A DNA stretch of 64,000 nt from Longimicrobium sp. (GCA_036387335.1 DASVTZ010000126.1:18586-82585), one strand, 5' to 3'. Positions 25,617 to 34,732 are shown, counted from the stretch's first letter. Notes: generated from the sequence alone by a model not told the origin. Translations and numbers: made by a program.

Positions 25617-25993
25617 CCTTGAGTGAGGTGCTCCAGAACGAAGTCGCGATCGCTTGGAGCTAACGGGAGTTGCAGGAGTTCTTCCGGGTGGCACCAGACG
25701 AGCTGGTCATGGGCAAGCAGTACCGGTGAACCTCGAATCTCAGTCTCAACAAACTCGATCACGAACTCGGACCCGAGGTCTGCTCGTGCGAAGAGGACTC
25801 TCCCGGTGAAGGTCACCGCCACCGCGAGCTCCTCTGCGAGCTCTCGAGCCACAGCCTGAGAAGTCGACTCGCCACCCTTGACCTTGCCGCCCGGAAACTC
25901 CCAGAGGCCGCCGTGGCGCTTACCGTGAGGTCTGAGGCAGACAAGATATCGGCCACCTTGTTCGATCACGGCGGCGACTACGCGAATTGACAT
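25613..25993 (-). CDS. NUDIX hydrolase (MutT-like)
   Basis: 126 residues, the usual length for MutT. The NUDIX box is complete: GGKVKGGESTSQAVARELAEEL fits Gx5Ex7REUxEExGU except for its final positions, with WEFPGGKV before it. Such enzymes hydrolyse nucleoside diphosphates linked to another moiety, such as 8-oxo-dGTP. The gene is translationally coupled to the SRA-HNH endonuclease, which is unusual for a housekeeping MutT. It may cleanse modified nucleotides so that self-DNA is not cut; that role is inferred from the pairing. Confidence 0.85.
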   Translation of the reverse strand: MSIRVVAAVIEQGGRYLVCLRPHGKRHGGLWEFPGGKVKGGESTSQAVARELAEELAVAVTFTGRVLFARADLGSEFVIEFVETEIRGSPVLLAHDQLVWCHPEELLQLPLAPSDRDFVLEHLTQG

Positions 25994-26193
25994 CCTAAGA
26001 CGCTACCGTTTGTACGGGCACGTGCGCAGGGTGTCACAATTTACGCCGTGCGCCCCTGCTCGCAAGCTTGTTCTGCTGGAGGCTCTATGAAGTTGTGCTC
26101 ATTACGCGGGAATTCCTCTTGCCCACACGGAAAGGCTGCACAGCGCATAGCGCCGTGCAGCCTCTGTCCGTTGTTACGAGGAATGTCTACTGC

Positions 26194-26844
26194 CTATCGG
26201 TTTACCTGATATTCCAGCCGCTTCGCGAGCGCCGCCGCAGGGTACCACACCGTCACCGGCTCCACCCCGCGCGTCGCGGCGATCTGCTGAAGAAGCCGCA
26301 GCACCGGTGCGCGCACGGAGCCGACGAGTGGGACCGGACCGTTCGTGTATAACGCGTGCATCGCGAGCGCGTTCGCGGGATATACTCGCCTGACCTGGCC
26401 GTCTGCTGGTGGTCGGTTCATAAACCAGCCGGCATGATGCGGATCGACGTAGTTGTCCAGCACGTGCATGGCTCCCACGCGGACCACGTCCGCACGCGAG
26501 CGGTCCACGGCCACGGATCGGACCTGCTCATAGATGCGCATGTCGCGAATCGCAGTGCTTGCGCGCATGAGCTGGACGACCGCGGCCGTGTCGCTCGGTA
26601 CGTTGCGCCACTCCTGAACAATCGCCGGCGGGCCTTCGTTCTCACAGTTGGCGATGAAACCACGCGCCCAATCGCGTCTGGTGTGGGGCTGAGGGGTGAT
26701 CAGGATCTGTGCTGCCAGTCGGCAGTCGGCGCGGTGCTTCACCAAGAGCGGGTTTGCACCCCGATCCTGCGCGGATGATTCGGCGGGCACGAGCGATAGG
26801 GCCGCGGCGCACGTAGACAGGACTCCGACCAAGTTGCGAATCAT
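26194..26844 (-). CDS. Secreted protein, paralogue 1 of a tandem family
   Basis: 216 residues from the ATG at 26844, with a signal peptide ending SSAQD. The mature protein is helical, with the shared landmarks NPLLVKHRADCRLAAQ, GPPAIVQEWRNVP, VGAMHVLDNYVDPHHAGWF and a C-terminal VEPVTVWYPAAALAKRL. Two Cys (DCRLAA and NCENEG) recur in all copies and probably pair. The motif VRVGAMHVLDNYVDP hints at a HEAT-like repeat. The function is unknown. Two more copies follow upstream, so the gene arose by duplication. Confidence 0.75.
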   Translation of the reverse strand: MIRNLVGVLSTCAAALSLVPAESSAQDRGANPLLVKHRADCRLAAQILITPQPHTRRDWARGFIANCENEGPPAIVQEWRNVPSDTAAVVQLMRASTAIRDMRIYEQVRSVAVDRSRADVVRVGAMHVLDNYVDPHHAGWFMNRPPADGQVRRVYPANALAMHALYTNGPVPLVGSVRAPVLRLLQQIAATRGVEPVTVWYPAAALAKRLEYQVNR

Positions 26845-26971
26845 CAGGGTGAACCTGGTTATGACGAGGGGAGGTCTGACGCGCACGTAGGCGACTCCAG
26901 CCCCTGACGATGGTGCGATCACCGCCGGAAGGACGATGTGCCAGGTGGCTGTTGCCGCCTACTCAGTGACA

Positions 26972-27609
26972 TCAATTCCGCCACTCGATCTCCTGCTGGA
27001 TGCGCCGGGCGAGCGCGCTGGCCGCATACCACACGCTCACCGGCTCCACCCCTCTCGCGGCGCCGATCCGCTGCAGGAGGTCGAGGACGGGGGCCTTCAC
27101 CGAACCGGTGAGTGGCATCGGACCGTGACGACTCCTCCCGCGGGAAGAACCTGCCCGACCTCACGCCCCGCAGCCGGAACGGCGCTGAACCAACCGACGT
27201 GGTGCGGATCGACGTAGTTGTCGAGCACGTGCATGGCTCCGACGCGAACCACGTCCGGACGCGAGCGGTCCAGGGCAACGGCGCGCACCTGCTCGTAAAT
27301 CCGTGCGTCGTGAATCATCGTGCTCGCGCGCATCACCTTTATGACCGACGCGGTATCGCCGGACACGGCGCGCCACTCCTGCACGATCGCGGGGGGACCC
27401 TCGTTCTCGCAGTTCGCGATGTAGTCGCGTGCCCACTCGCGTCTCGCTCGAGGCTCGCCGGTGATGAGCACCTGCGCCGCCAGACGGCAGTCGCTGCGGT
27501 GCTTGACCATGAGCGGGTTTGGACCCTGATCCTGTGCGCGGGACTCAACGGGCACGAGCGGCAGAGCCGCAACGAACGCCAGCAGGATCGAGAACAGGCT
27601 GCGAAGCAT
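26972..27609 (-). pseudogene. Paralogue 2, frameshifted
   Basis: The first 155 codons match the neighbouring paralogue closely (NPLMVKHRSDCRLAAQ, VGAMHVLDNYVDPHHVGWF). After LPAGG, near 27125, the frame runs VVTVRCHS to a stop at 27097. In another frame the family's C-terminus continues perfectly, GPMPLTGSVKAPVLDLLQ to IEWRN and a stop at 26972. A small deletion at about 27125 removed some 25 bases and shifted the frame. Either a truncated 170-residue protein is made or the gene is dead. Confidence 0.75.
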
Positions 27610-27735
27610 GTTGGGGATATCGGTTCTGCGACATGTGGGGAGAGGTCGGGGCGTGCGGCATGACGCAGCCGCACGCTCCGCTTCGACAGCGATTACCCGA
27701 CGCGGTGCCCCCGCGTGGGGACGCGCCTTCGCAGG

Positions 27736-28401
27736 TCACCGATTCCACTCGATCTCCTCCTGGATCCGGAGTGCGAGCGCGGCTGCCGCATACCACACCG
27801 TCAGCGGCTCCACGTCGCGCGCGGCGCTCACGCGCTGGAGGAGCTGGAGCACCGGTTCTCGCACCGGAGCGACGAGCGGTAGAGGGCCATTGGCGTACGG
27901 CGCATGCGTAACGAGGGCGGTCTCCGGATGTACGACCTTGACTTCGCCACCTTCTGGCGGAACGCTCCCGAACCATCCGCCGTGAAGCGGGTTGACGTAG
28001 CTGTCCAGCACATGCATGGCCCCCACGCGGATCACATCGGGACGCGAACGGTCCTCGACGACCTCGCGTACCCGCTCGTAGATGCGCACATCGCGAATCG
28101 CAGTGCTGGCACGCATCAGCTGTAGGACCGCCGCCGTGTCGGCAGGTACTGCCCGCCATTCCCGCGCGATGGCTGGCGGCCCTTCCTCGGGACAGCTCGA
28201 GATGTAATTCCGCGCCCAGGCGCGCTTCGTATGCGGCTCGCCTCTGGTCAGCACGTGTGCCGCGAGCCGACAATCGTTGCGGTGCTTCATCGCGATCGGA
28301 TTGGCCGCGCCGCTTTGCGCGTGCGCGCCCTCGGGAGCTGCGGCGATGACCGAGGCGATCAATGCGAGGGCGCGGATCAGCCGCTGAATCGTGTTCGTCA
28401 T
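27736..28401 (-). CDS. Secreted protein, paralogue 3 of the tandem family
   Basis: 221 residues, signal peptide ending GAHAQ. It keeps all landmarks of the family: NPIAMKHRNDCRLAAH, GPPAIAREWRAVP, VGAMHVLDSYVNPLHGGWF and VEPLTVWYAAAALALRI. It is the most upstream of the three minus-strand copies and lies directly after the HExxH lipoprotein gene with a one-base gap, so it is probably co-transcribed with it. The function is unknown. The intact copies differ from each other most at the signal peptide and after the GWF motif. Confidence 0.75.
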   Translation of the reverse strand: MTNTIQRLIRALALIASVIAAAPEGAHAQSGAANPIAMKHRNDCRLAAHVLTRGEPHTKRAWARNYISSCPEEGPPAIAREWRAVPADTAAVLQLMRASTAIRDVRIYERVREVVEDRSRPDVIRVGAMHVLDSYVNPLHGGWFGSVPPEGGEVKVVHPETALVTHAPYANGPLPLVAPVREPVLQLLQRVSAARDVEPLTVWYAAAALALRIQEEIEWNR

Positions 28402-28402
28402 C

Positions 28403-29953
28403 TCAGTTGTCGCCCTCGTTCTTTAGGTCCACGCCGGAAGTAGAGTAGAGGGTGCACGGCTTAGCCCGGGTTCCAAAGGTAACCAGGTACGGTCCATTCT
28501 TAGCATCTACGACGCGCTTGCTTTCCGAGGCTCCGAGCAGGAAGGTGCGCCTCCATTCCCTCCGGTACGCATCCACCATCTCGGCGTCGCCGAGGCTATC
28601 TACCCTTGTTTCCCACGCGCGGATAGAATCGGCGAGGGCGAACGCGCGAACAGTCTGGAACACTTCAACGTGCTTCTCCTCGTGCCTCAAAACGTCCGCC
28701 CGGAGATCCCCTGTCACGTACGAGCGCGGGCAGTAGTTGGTTCCTCCGAAATTGATCACGTTTCCGTTCCGCTCCTCAGCTTGGCTGAGATAGAATAAGC
28801 TGCCGCGGGCCATGGCGTCGTCATTCAGGACGATGGCAGCATACGCCGGGAACGTCAGGTCCTTGTAGTAGAACAGGCCGTTGTTTGGTCCGCCGCGCAC
28901 CTCGGCCGTTGGGTCTTCGGGGTAGTCCCTTCGGTAGTCTTGCTGATCGGCACGGAAGAAGGTGGTTCCCAGATGGTGCGTGAATTCGACCCGAGCCGGA
29001 AGAGTTGTGGTTGGATCCGGATCGGTGCCATTGCGCACCGTCTCAGCATGGATAACCGGTGACCGACCGCTCCAGTCCCGGTTCGTAACCGTGACGGTGG
29101 CTTTCAGCGTCTCTTCGCCTGCGCTGGGGTCGCGCCGGAGCCCGGTGTGCGCCTTCACCTCGATGACGCCGCTCTGGACCATCACACCCCGCCACACGTT
29201 CGACTCGGTGTCGCCGTCTTCACGAGCCTTGCCGTTGAACTTCCACCCGCGCGACCACGCGGGCCCGCGTTCGCGGTTGAGGGAGCGGGCTTCGCAGCTC
29301 AGCGTGTCGCCCCGCGTGATCTGGACGTCGATGGTCTGCCCTGAGACGGGCTTCTTCAACTCCTGGCCCGTAAGCGTGCCGCAGGTCAGCGCCAGCTCTG
29401 GCTGCCGCACCGTCACGACGAGCACGATGTCGTTGAAGTCGTTGTCGTCGCTGTCCTCGATGTACACGCGGTACGACCCACCGTTGAACATGGATCGGAT
29501 TCGCGCCGTGCCGGGGAATCCGATCTTCGCCCAGTAGCGAGAGGTCTCCGTGACAATGGTGTAGGTGCCGCCGGTCGCGACAGGGCCGATGGTGACCGGT
29601 TCCGGCTTGCCGCACCACCACGGACCGACGCCCGTGAAGAGGGTGCCGCTCAGCACGCCGCCGAGGTACAGGGTGTCGCACCAGCCGTTCTCGGTGCTCT
29701 CCACCTCGAACGTGAGGTAGCTTCCCTGCGTGACCTCGATGTTGGCGTTCACGAACTCGCCGTTCGCGTTGATGTCGAAGCGGGGCCTGTTGGCGGCCCG
29801 CTGGCTCAGTCGCGCGAAGTTGCCCGCCGTATCCGCGGCGGCGGTGGGGCCGGTCGGGTGGCGCACGTCCGCACACGCGCTGACCGTGATCAGAATCAGA
29901 GCAGATGCCCAGATGCGGAGCCGCTCTGGGCGTCGCCAAGGGGTACGGTTCAT
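28403..29953 (-). CDS. Secreted lipoprotein with HExxH motif
   Basis: 516 residues from the ATG at 29953, with a lipoprotein signal (ALILITVSAC). The N-terminal half is beta-rich (FDINANGEFVNANIEV, YRVYIEDSDDNDFNDIVLVV), resembling a calcium-binding beta-sandwich with an acidic DSDDNDFND loop. The C-terminal part has LRHEEKHVEVF (about residues 415-425), a zincin-type HExxH that suggests a metallopeptidase fold. No family is recognised with confidence. It heads the paralogue cluster. The acidic loop and HExxH suggest a metal-dependent surface protein. Confidence 0.7.
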   Translation of the reverse strand: MNRTPWRRPERLRIWASALILITVSACADVRHPTGPTAAADTAGNFARLSQRAANRPRFDINANGEFVNANIEVTQGSYLTFEVESTENGWCDTLYLGGVLSGTLFTGVGPWWCGKPEPVTIGPVATGGTYTIVTETSRYWAKIGFPGTARIRSMFNGGSYRVYIEDSDDNDFNDIVLVVTVRQPELALTCGTLTGQELKKPVSGQTIDVQITRGDTLSCEARSLNRERGPAWSRGWKFNGKAREDGDTESNVWRGVMVQSGVIEVKAHTGLRRDPSAGEETLKATVTVTNRDWSGRSPVIHAETVRNGTDPDPTTTLPARVEFTHHLGTTFFRADQQDYRRDYPEDPTAEVRGGPNNGLFYYKDLTFPAYAAIVLNDDAMARGSLFYLSQAEERNGNVINFGGTNYCPRSYVTGDLRADVLRHEEKHVEVFQTVRAFALADSIRAWETRVDSLGDAEMVDAYRREWRRTFLLGASESKRVVDAKNGPYLVTFGTRAKPCTLYSTSGVDLKNEGDN

Positions 29954-30290
29954 GGAACCCGCGAAGAAGGGGGGTCGGAAGGAATGAGTAAAGGCTGTGC
30001 TGGTGCAGGACGTGGCGCGGGGTGGACCACGCACCCGTACAGCCAGGGACTGGCGGGAGGGCATCGGGAGGAGGGCGAAGGTTCGGCAGCCGGGCTGTCT
30101 CCGTGAGACCCCTAGCTTTGCGGCCCCGCCTCGCGGCGGGTGTGCTCTTATCGTTTCTTCGGTACTGCGGCTACAATTCTATCTCAAAAAACAGACGAGC
30201 ACAATAACGGCGCGTTAAGAATGCTCTTGGCGAATGGCGGACGCGCCAAACCTCGATAACAGGCCCGGTAGACGCCAACCTATCAGACAA
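29954..30290. other. Intergenic region upstream of the HExxH lipoprotein gene
   Basis: No gene is supported here. The stretch at about 30160-30190 is AT-rich and would be a plausible place for the minus-strand promoter (TAGAAT on the minus strand), but I see no good -35 partner. Confidence 0.4.
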
Positions 30291-30323
30291 GAGGCCCCGC
30301 CACCGGAACCGGTGCGGGGCCTC
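30291..30323 (-). terminator. Strong hairpin after the YezG-like gene
   Basis: GAGGCCCCG and CACCGG pair with CCGGTG and CGGGGCCTC, giving a 15-pair stem with one bulged base and an AA loop. It lies 31 bases past the stop of the minus-strand immunity-like gene. The T-run on the minus-strand side is weak (TTGTCT). Confidence 0.65.
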
Positions 30324-30354
30324 TCTCTTGTTGAAGCGGCGCAGGCACGACGGG

Positions 30355-30825
30355 TCAGCCCCAGAGCTTCTTCCAGAACGGCCGGTCGTCCAGAGTGAGC
30401 TCTACGGCGCCGGGCAGATCCACCGGCTCGACCTCCATCCCAGGGAAGTGCTCCGCGAGCAGCCGATCTTCTTTGTCGTACATCGAAAGCTCGGGGTCCA
30501 CGTCGGCGTCGTAGAGGAGCTGGACGCGGAATTTGCGGTCTTCGACCAGGTAGACCATGGCGCGCCAGCGGTAGCGGGGGCCTGCCTCCCGGGAGTGCTC
30601 CCACGCGTCGCGAACCGCGTCGGCCACTTCGCCGAACTCCAGCGCGCACCGCAGCTTCTCCGCGCCGGGCGGGGCGTAGCGCAGGATCATGTGATCCAGG
30701 TCCTCCTCCACCTCGGCGTAGAGGAGGATGCGCGCATCGGGGTCGCCGGCGACGGCCAGGGCTGCATGCCCGATGCGGCTCATCCTCTCGCCAAGCTCAT
30801 CGTTAACGCTCGCGTGGAAACTCAC
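30355..30825 (-). CDS. YezG/DUF600-like immunity-type protein
   Basis: 156 residues from a GTG at 30825 preceded by GGAGAA; a longer ATG frame exists but lacks a ribosome site. The protein is acidic and cytoplasmic, with WRAMVYLVEDRKFRVQLLYDADVD and a C-terminal Trp (DRPFWKKLWG). This pattern resembles the YezG family of immunity proteins against polymorphic toxins. No toxin gene lies next to it, so it would be an orphan immunity gene. The family assignment is from memory of the motif and is tentative. Confidence 0.55.
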   Translation of the reverse strand: MSFHASVNDELGERMSRIGHAALAVAGDPDARILLYAEVEEDLDHMILRYAPPGAEKLRCALEFGEVADAVRDAWEHSREAGPRYRWRAMVYLVEDRKFRVQLLYDADVDPELSMYDKEDRLLAEHFPGMEVEPVDLPGAVELTLDDRPFWKKLWG

Positions 30826-31276
30826 TGCGATTCTCCAGGCGTTACGCGGGTACCGGGAGCCGCGACTCCCGGCTGGCAAACCGAGGCAGGCACGCCTCAC
30901 GTTCCGCGGCTCGGCGATGAGTTTGAAGCTGCGCGAGGGTCACCGCGATCGCGAGTCGGAACGTTACGACTGACGCAAGCTTGATGAGCTGGGCACTAGA
31001 CTACACATACTTCTTGTGAATCGAGATCTCAGAGACTGCTGGCCGCGTCAGCCGGATTGACAGGGAAGATTCAACTACGATTCGTTATGGTTGATCCTGC
31101 TTACTTGCTTTGTTCGCGTGCTTTCGTTGGTACTTGATTGTGCTTGATTGTGCTTTAACGATTTTCTGCATTCAAGAAAACGCGTTGTGTTTTCCAACGT
31201 TTAAACGCGGGTATGTTTGTCCTATTAAGCCAGACGCAAGGTTTGATTATGCGAAAGCGCTTCACTTCAACGCCGA
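30826..31276. other. AT-rich intergenic segment
   Basis: From about 31010 to 31276 the sequence is markedly AT-rich for this genome, with direct repeats of TTGATTGTGC (two copies in tandem near 31134-31155). Short reading frames here have no ribosome site or coding pattern. It lies past the end of the AlbA_2 gene and upstream of the YezG-like gene, so it may hold that gene's promoter or be foreign DNA. Confidence 0.45.
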
Positions 31277-32920
31277 TTACGTTATGCGTGATTCAGGCCC
31301 AACAAACCAGCGCGCACCTCTCGTGCTTCCCTTCACGTGCACTCGTCCATTTGTCTTCAATTCCTGCAAGAGCTTCTGTACCTGATTCCCTGACAGCATT
31401 GGAAGCACCTGAACCAGATCACTCAACTGACTACCTTCCTGGTTGTGCTCAGCGATGTGGCGAAACAGCAACTCCTTGTTCGTTTCACGGTCCAACCCCC
31501 GGCTGCGCGTATACGCTCCGCTTATACCCAGCGCCTCGTAGAAGCGCTTGGATAAGATGTGGCGCACGCCACGTCCACGGCCAATGCGTTCGACGACCCC
31601 ACGATCACGCAAGGAGTCCAGCCGGTCCCGGTACGCGATGGGAACCGGCCGATCCCGGTACAGGCAGTCCACGACTATAAAGTCCCCGGTGTCGAACGAT
31701 GACAGCGTCTCCTGACCGATCTGCTCCAGTACACGAAGAAACTGCGGGTCCTGCACCTCTCCACGCATAACGACCAGAACCTCGTGCTCATCCGTTCGGG
31801 AAAAGTCTGGTACGGGTTTACCCTGTTTGATCGACTCTTCATACATCCGGTTTACGCCCTGTCCCGAACGCTCCACCAGACCGCATCGTTCGAAGCTCTC
31901 CGCAAGACGCCTGTTCCGCGGCTTCTGCCGCCAGAGCACATTCTCCGGGGTGATCCCTGGGAGGAAGCCACCGGGGCTTACCACCTCAAGAGAGCGGGGG
32001 AACTGCCGCACGAACACCGAGCCGCCGTCGCGGTAGTCTCGGTGACACACCGCGTTCAATACGGCCTCTCGAAAGACGTCTTCGTTGAACGTCGGAATCT
32101 CACGACGGAACAGCCCATCCAAAAACGGCTGAACATCGTTGCGCAGGTTGATGCGATCCCATAGCTGATCGTGATACAGGAAGAAGCCGGCGCGGAACCC
32201 TTCCCGATCTTGTGTACCGAGTGCATTCGGAGCAGAGCGATACTCGAAGATCAATTCCGCCTGGGGAAGAAGACGATCCACCGCGGGCTTGCTGCCGAAC
32301 AAGATCAACGCCGCATACGTGACGCCCTCATCGGACATCAACTCGGCATCGCGGAGGAGTTGCCGAACGGCTAAACGTTCCACCCCCTGCCTGGCGCTCT
32401 TCGAATTCCGCCCCCAACTCTCGCGGAACGCCTCGAGCGCAGCGGTATCCAGATCTTCCAGCGTCGCGTCCGGGCAGATCTGGGCCGAGAAGTCCCCAGC
32501 TTCCTCCGCGAAGATCTGCCTCAGGCGCGACTCTAACATGGGTACCAGACTGTCGCCAGCACGCATCAGGTACTTGCCGTCCACTGATACGGGCGTGCCA
32601 GCAGCACGCCCCGGAACGTGGAACACGACTACCCGGCCATCCGGATGATCAACCTCGTCAGCCATAACGCGTATGCGAAGGCGCTGGAACAAAGCTTGGC
32701 GTGTACGCTCCAACGCGTCGAAGGCATGAGATCCCACTACCCGGCGTGGACGCTCGTCCGTCACACCCAAGATGATCTTGCCCCCGCCTTCGTTGCACAA
32801 GGCGGCACAGTACTGAACCAGCTTCTCGAAGTCGTAGCGGCTCTTGGCCTCCTTGAATTCGAGATGCTCGCTCTCGCGTGCTGACAGCAAACCGCGGAGT
32901 TCGTCTAGCGAGATGCCCAA
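31277..32920 (-). CDS. AlbA_2/Schlafen-like DNA-binding regulator
   Basis: 547 residues from a TTG at 32920 with AAAAGGG eight bases before it; start uncertain. N-terminus: AlbA_2 (Schlafen-like) domain with ESEHLEFKEAKSRYDFEKLV and CNEGGGKIILGV. Middle: the HATPase-like or RecG-like C-terminal module of COG2865 regulators, with VFREAVLNAVCHRDYRDGGS and RNRRLAESFERCGLVERSGQGVNRM. C-terminus: winged-helix segments (LLQELKTNGRVHVKG). Members are called RecG-like but have no helicase motors; they act as transcription regulators or in conflict systems. It stands between a transpeptidase and an immunity-like gene. Confidence 0.8.
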   Translation of the reverse strand: MGISLDELRGLLSARESEHLEFKEAKSRYDFEKLVQYCAALCNEGGGKIILGVTDERPRRVVGSHAFDALERTRQALFQRLRIRVMADEVDHPDGRVVVFHVPGRAAGTPVSVDGKYLMRAGDSLVPMLESRLRQIFAEEAGDFSAQICPDATLEDLDTAALEAFRESWGRNSKSARQGVERLAVRQLLRDAELMSDEGVTYAALILFGSKPAVDRLLPQAELIFEYRSAPNALGTQDREGFRAGFFLYHDQLWDRINLRNDVQPFLDGLFRREIPTFNEDVFREAVLNAVCHRDYRDGGSVFVRQFPRSLEVVSPGGFLPGITPENVLWRQKPRNRRLAESFERCGLVERSGQGVNRMYEESIKQGKPVPDFSRTDEHEVLVVMRGEVQDPQFLRVLEQIGQETLSSFDTGDFIVVDCLYRDRPVPIAYRDRLDSLRDRGVVERIGRGRGVRHILSKRFYEALGISGAYTRSRGLDRETNKELLFRHIAEHNQEGSQLSDLVQVLPMLSGNQVQKLLQELKTNGRVHVKGSTRGARWFVGPESRIT

Positions 32921-33039
32921 TGTTAAGGCCCTTTTGAAGATCCTGCGCACACGGGAAGGCTTTATCCTCCACACCAGAAACCCCCGATCCACGGCTGGAT
33001 CGAGGGCATTCGCACTGACATCCGCCAGCGTTTTTAAAT

Positions 33040-34068
33040 TTACGGCACCGGCGCCGCGGCCGCCACCGTGTCCGTAGCCTCGGCAACGGGCGGGGCTACG
33101 CTGTCCGGGCGCGGGGGTTCGGCGCCGGCGGGGGTGAGGACCGGCGCGATCTCGGCGAGCTGGACCTTGGGGACCGGGGGGCGCAGCGTGGAGAGGTCGG
33201 CCAGGGCGAAGGAGGCGCCGCCGCGGGAGTAGGCGCGGTCGCGGAGGTAGCGCATGGCGACGGCGTCGACTTCGGTAGGGTCGGCGCCGGCGCGGGCGAG
33301 CTCGGCGCGGACGGCGGTGGCGAAGTCGCCCGCGCGGCCGTAGACGTCGGGGTACACGTGCAGCTTGTCGCCACGCACGTGGGCCACGCGGTACGTCACG
33401 CGCATGCGGACGGAGCGCGCCAGCACCGTCTCGCGCGTGCGGCGGTCGTTGCGCGACAGGCGGTCGAGCTCGGCCTCGCTCATCGAGGGGTTCGCGATGA
33501 GGTTGAGGCGGCGCGCCAGGTCCACCACGTCGGTGTTGGCCATGCGGATGCAGCCGTGCGAGGCGGGGGCGCCCAGCCGGCCCTCGCTGGTGGTGCCGTG
33601 AATGTAGATCAGCTCGTCCATGTGCAGCTTGACGCGGCCCATGGGGTTGCCCGGCCCCGGCGGGGTGCGGCTGCGGCGGGCGGCCCACGCGCTCCCCGGC
33701 GGCGGGTTCCACCACGGGTTCCAGATCACCGTGGCGAGCAGGTAGTCGCCCACGGGGGTGGAGTAGCGCGCGGAGCCCACGGACACCGGGTAGCTCTTGA
33801 CCAGCGAGTCGCCCTGGAGCAGCTCCAGGCGTCCGCTGGGGATGTTGACCACCACTTCCACGCCGTCGACGATCTGGCGCTTGGGCTTGGGCGGCACCAC
33901 CACCGAGTCGCGCGCGGGGACGTCGGTGAAGGCCGCGCCCGTGGCGCCGGGTACGGTCTGCAGGGCGGTCCGCGCGGCGTCCGCCCCGCCGGTGGCGCGG
34001 AGGACGACGGCGGCCGAGACCGCCAGTACGGCGATGACGGCGAGGGCGCGCATGAGCTTTCTGGACAT
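33040..34068 (-). CDS. L,D-transpeptidase (YkuD domain)
   Basis: 342 residues. A single N-terminal helix (LMRALAVIAVLAVSAAVVL) anchors or exports it. The YkuD domain (about 65-185) has YIHGTTSEGRLGAPASHGCIRM, containing the catalytic Cys in SHGCIR and the preceding conserved HGT. It makes 3-3 or lipoprotein crosslinks in periplasmic peptidoglycan. The C-terminal 140 residues are Pro/Ala-rich and unassigned. It is convergent with no partner and has two repeat elements upstream. Confidence 0.9.
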   Translation of the reverse strand: MSRKLMRALAVIAVLAVSAAVVLRATGGADAARTALQTVPGATGAAFTDVPARDSVVVPPKPKRQIVDGVEVVVNIPSGRLELLQGDSLVKSYPVSVGSARYSTPVGDYLLATVIWNPWWNPPPGSAWAARRSRTPPGPGNPMGRVKLHMDELIYIHGTTSEGRLGAPASHGCIRMANTDVVDLARRLNLIANPSMSEAELDRLSRNDRRTRETVLARSVRMRVTYRVAHVRGDKLHVYPDVYGRAGDFATAVRAELARAGADPTEVDAVAMRYLRDRAYSRGGASFALADLSTLRPPVPKVQLAEIAPVLTPAGAEPPRPDSVAPPVAEATDTVAAAAPVP

Positions 34069-34231
34069 CGGGGTACCGCGCAGGAGCTGCGGGAAAGGGT
34101 GGCGCTGTAGCGGGGCGGGGCGGGGTGCCGGTGGTAGGAAGATAGGGGGCGGGTGGGGGTTGGTCCAGTGTGGCGGGGTTGGGGGAGGGGAATGGGGAAT
34201 GGGGAACCCTCCCTTGTCGCTCCTCCCCTTC

Positions 34232-34428
34232 TGTCATCCTGAGCGACGCGCCTCACTGATCTCGCCCGTGCTCCGTCCTGTGGCGCGGAGCGAAGGATCT
34301 ACTGCGCGTGGCGAGAGGCCCTAGTCGGTTACGCCGTCCTCCTGCCTCGCGGGCTAGATCCGTTCGGTCGCCGCAGGGAGTATGGCGTGCGCGCATGCAT
34401 TCGTGCCGGCGGCTCCCTCAGGATGACA
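34232..34428. repeat. Inverted-repeat-bounded element, copy 1
   Basis: A 197-base element begins TGTCATCCTGAG and ends CTCAGGATGACA, a perfect 12-base terminal inverted repeat. The interior holds further paired segments (CGAAGGATCTACTGCGCG; CGGGCTAGATCCGTTCGG). A second copy lies 69 bases downstream. It has no reading frame of its own and resembles a small non-autonomous or REP-like element. Confidence 0.75.
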
Positions 34429-34496
34429 AAAGAACAACGCACTCACGCACTTTTCACGGCGCGGACCAGTGCGGGAATGGGGACCCTCCCTTTGTT

Positions 34497-34695
34497 TGTC
34501 ATCCTGAGCGACGCGCCTCACCGTCCTCGCCCCGTGCGCTGTCCTGTGGCGCGAAGCGAAGGATCTACTGCGCGCGACGAGGGGGCCTGGTCAGTTGCGC
34601 CGTCCTCCTGCCTCGCGGGCTAGATCCGTTCGGTCGCCGCAGTGAGTATGGTGTGCGGCGCGTGCATTCGTGCCGGCGGCTCCCTCAGGATGACA
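34497..34695. repeat. Inverted-repeat-bounded element, copy 2
   Basis: 199 bases, same orientation as copy 1, with identical terminal repeats TGTCATCCTGAG and CTCAGGATGACA and about nine of ten interior bases alike. It sits just past the histidine kinase stop. Together the two copies fill most of the 660-base gap between transpeptidase and kinase genes. Confidence 0.75.
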
Positions 34696-34732
34696 AAACC
34701 AACGCACTCACGCACTTACGCACTCACGCACT

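Noticed and set aside
31110..31385. 91-codon plus-strand frame in the AT-rich segment
   Set aside because: Runs into the antisense of the AlbA_2 gene and has no ribosome site.
31277..34237. 986-codon frame joining the AlbA_2 gene to sequence across the transpeptidase gene
   Set aside because: The upstream part is the out-of-frame shadow of the L,D-transpeptidase; the real gene starts near 32920.
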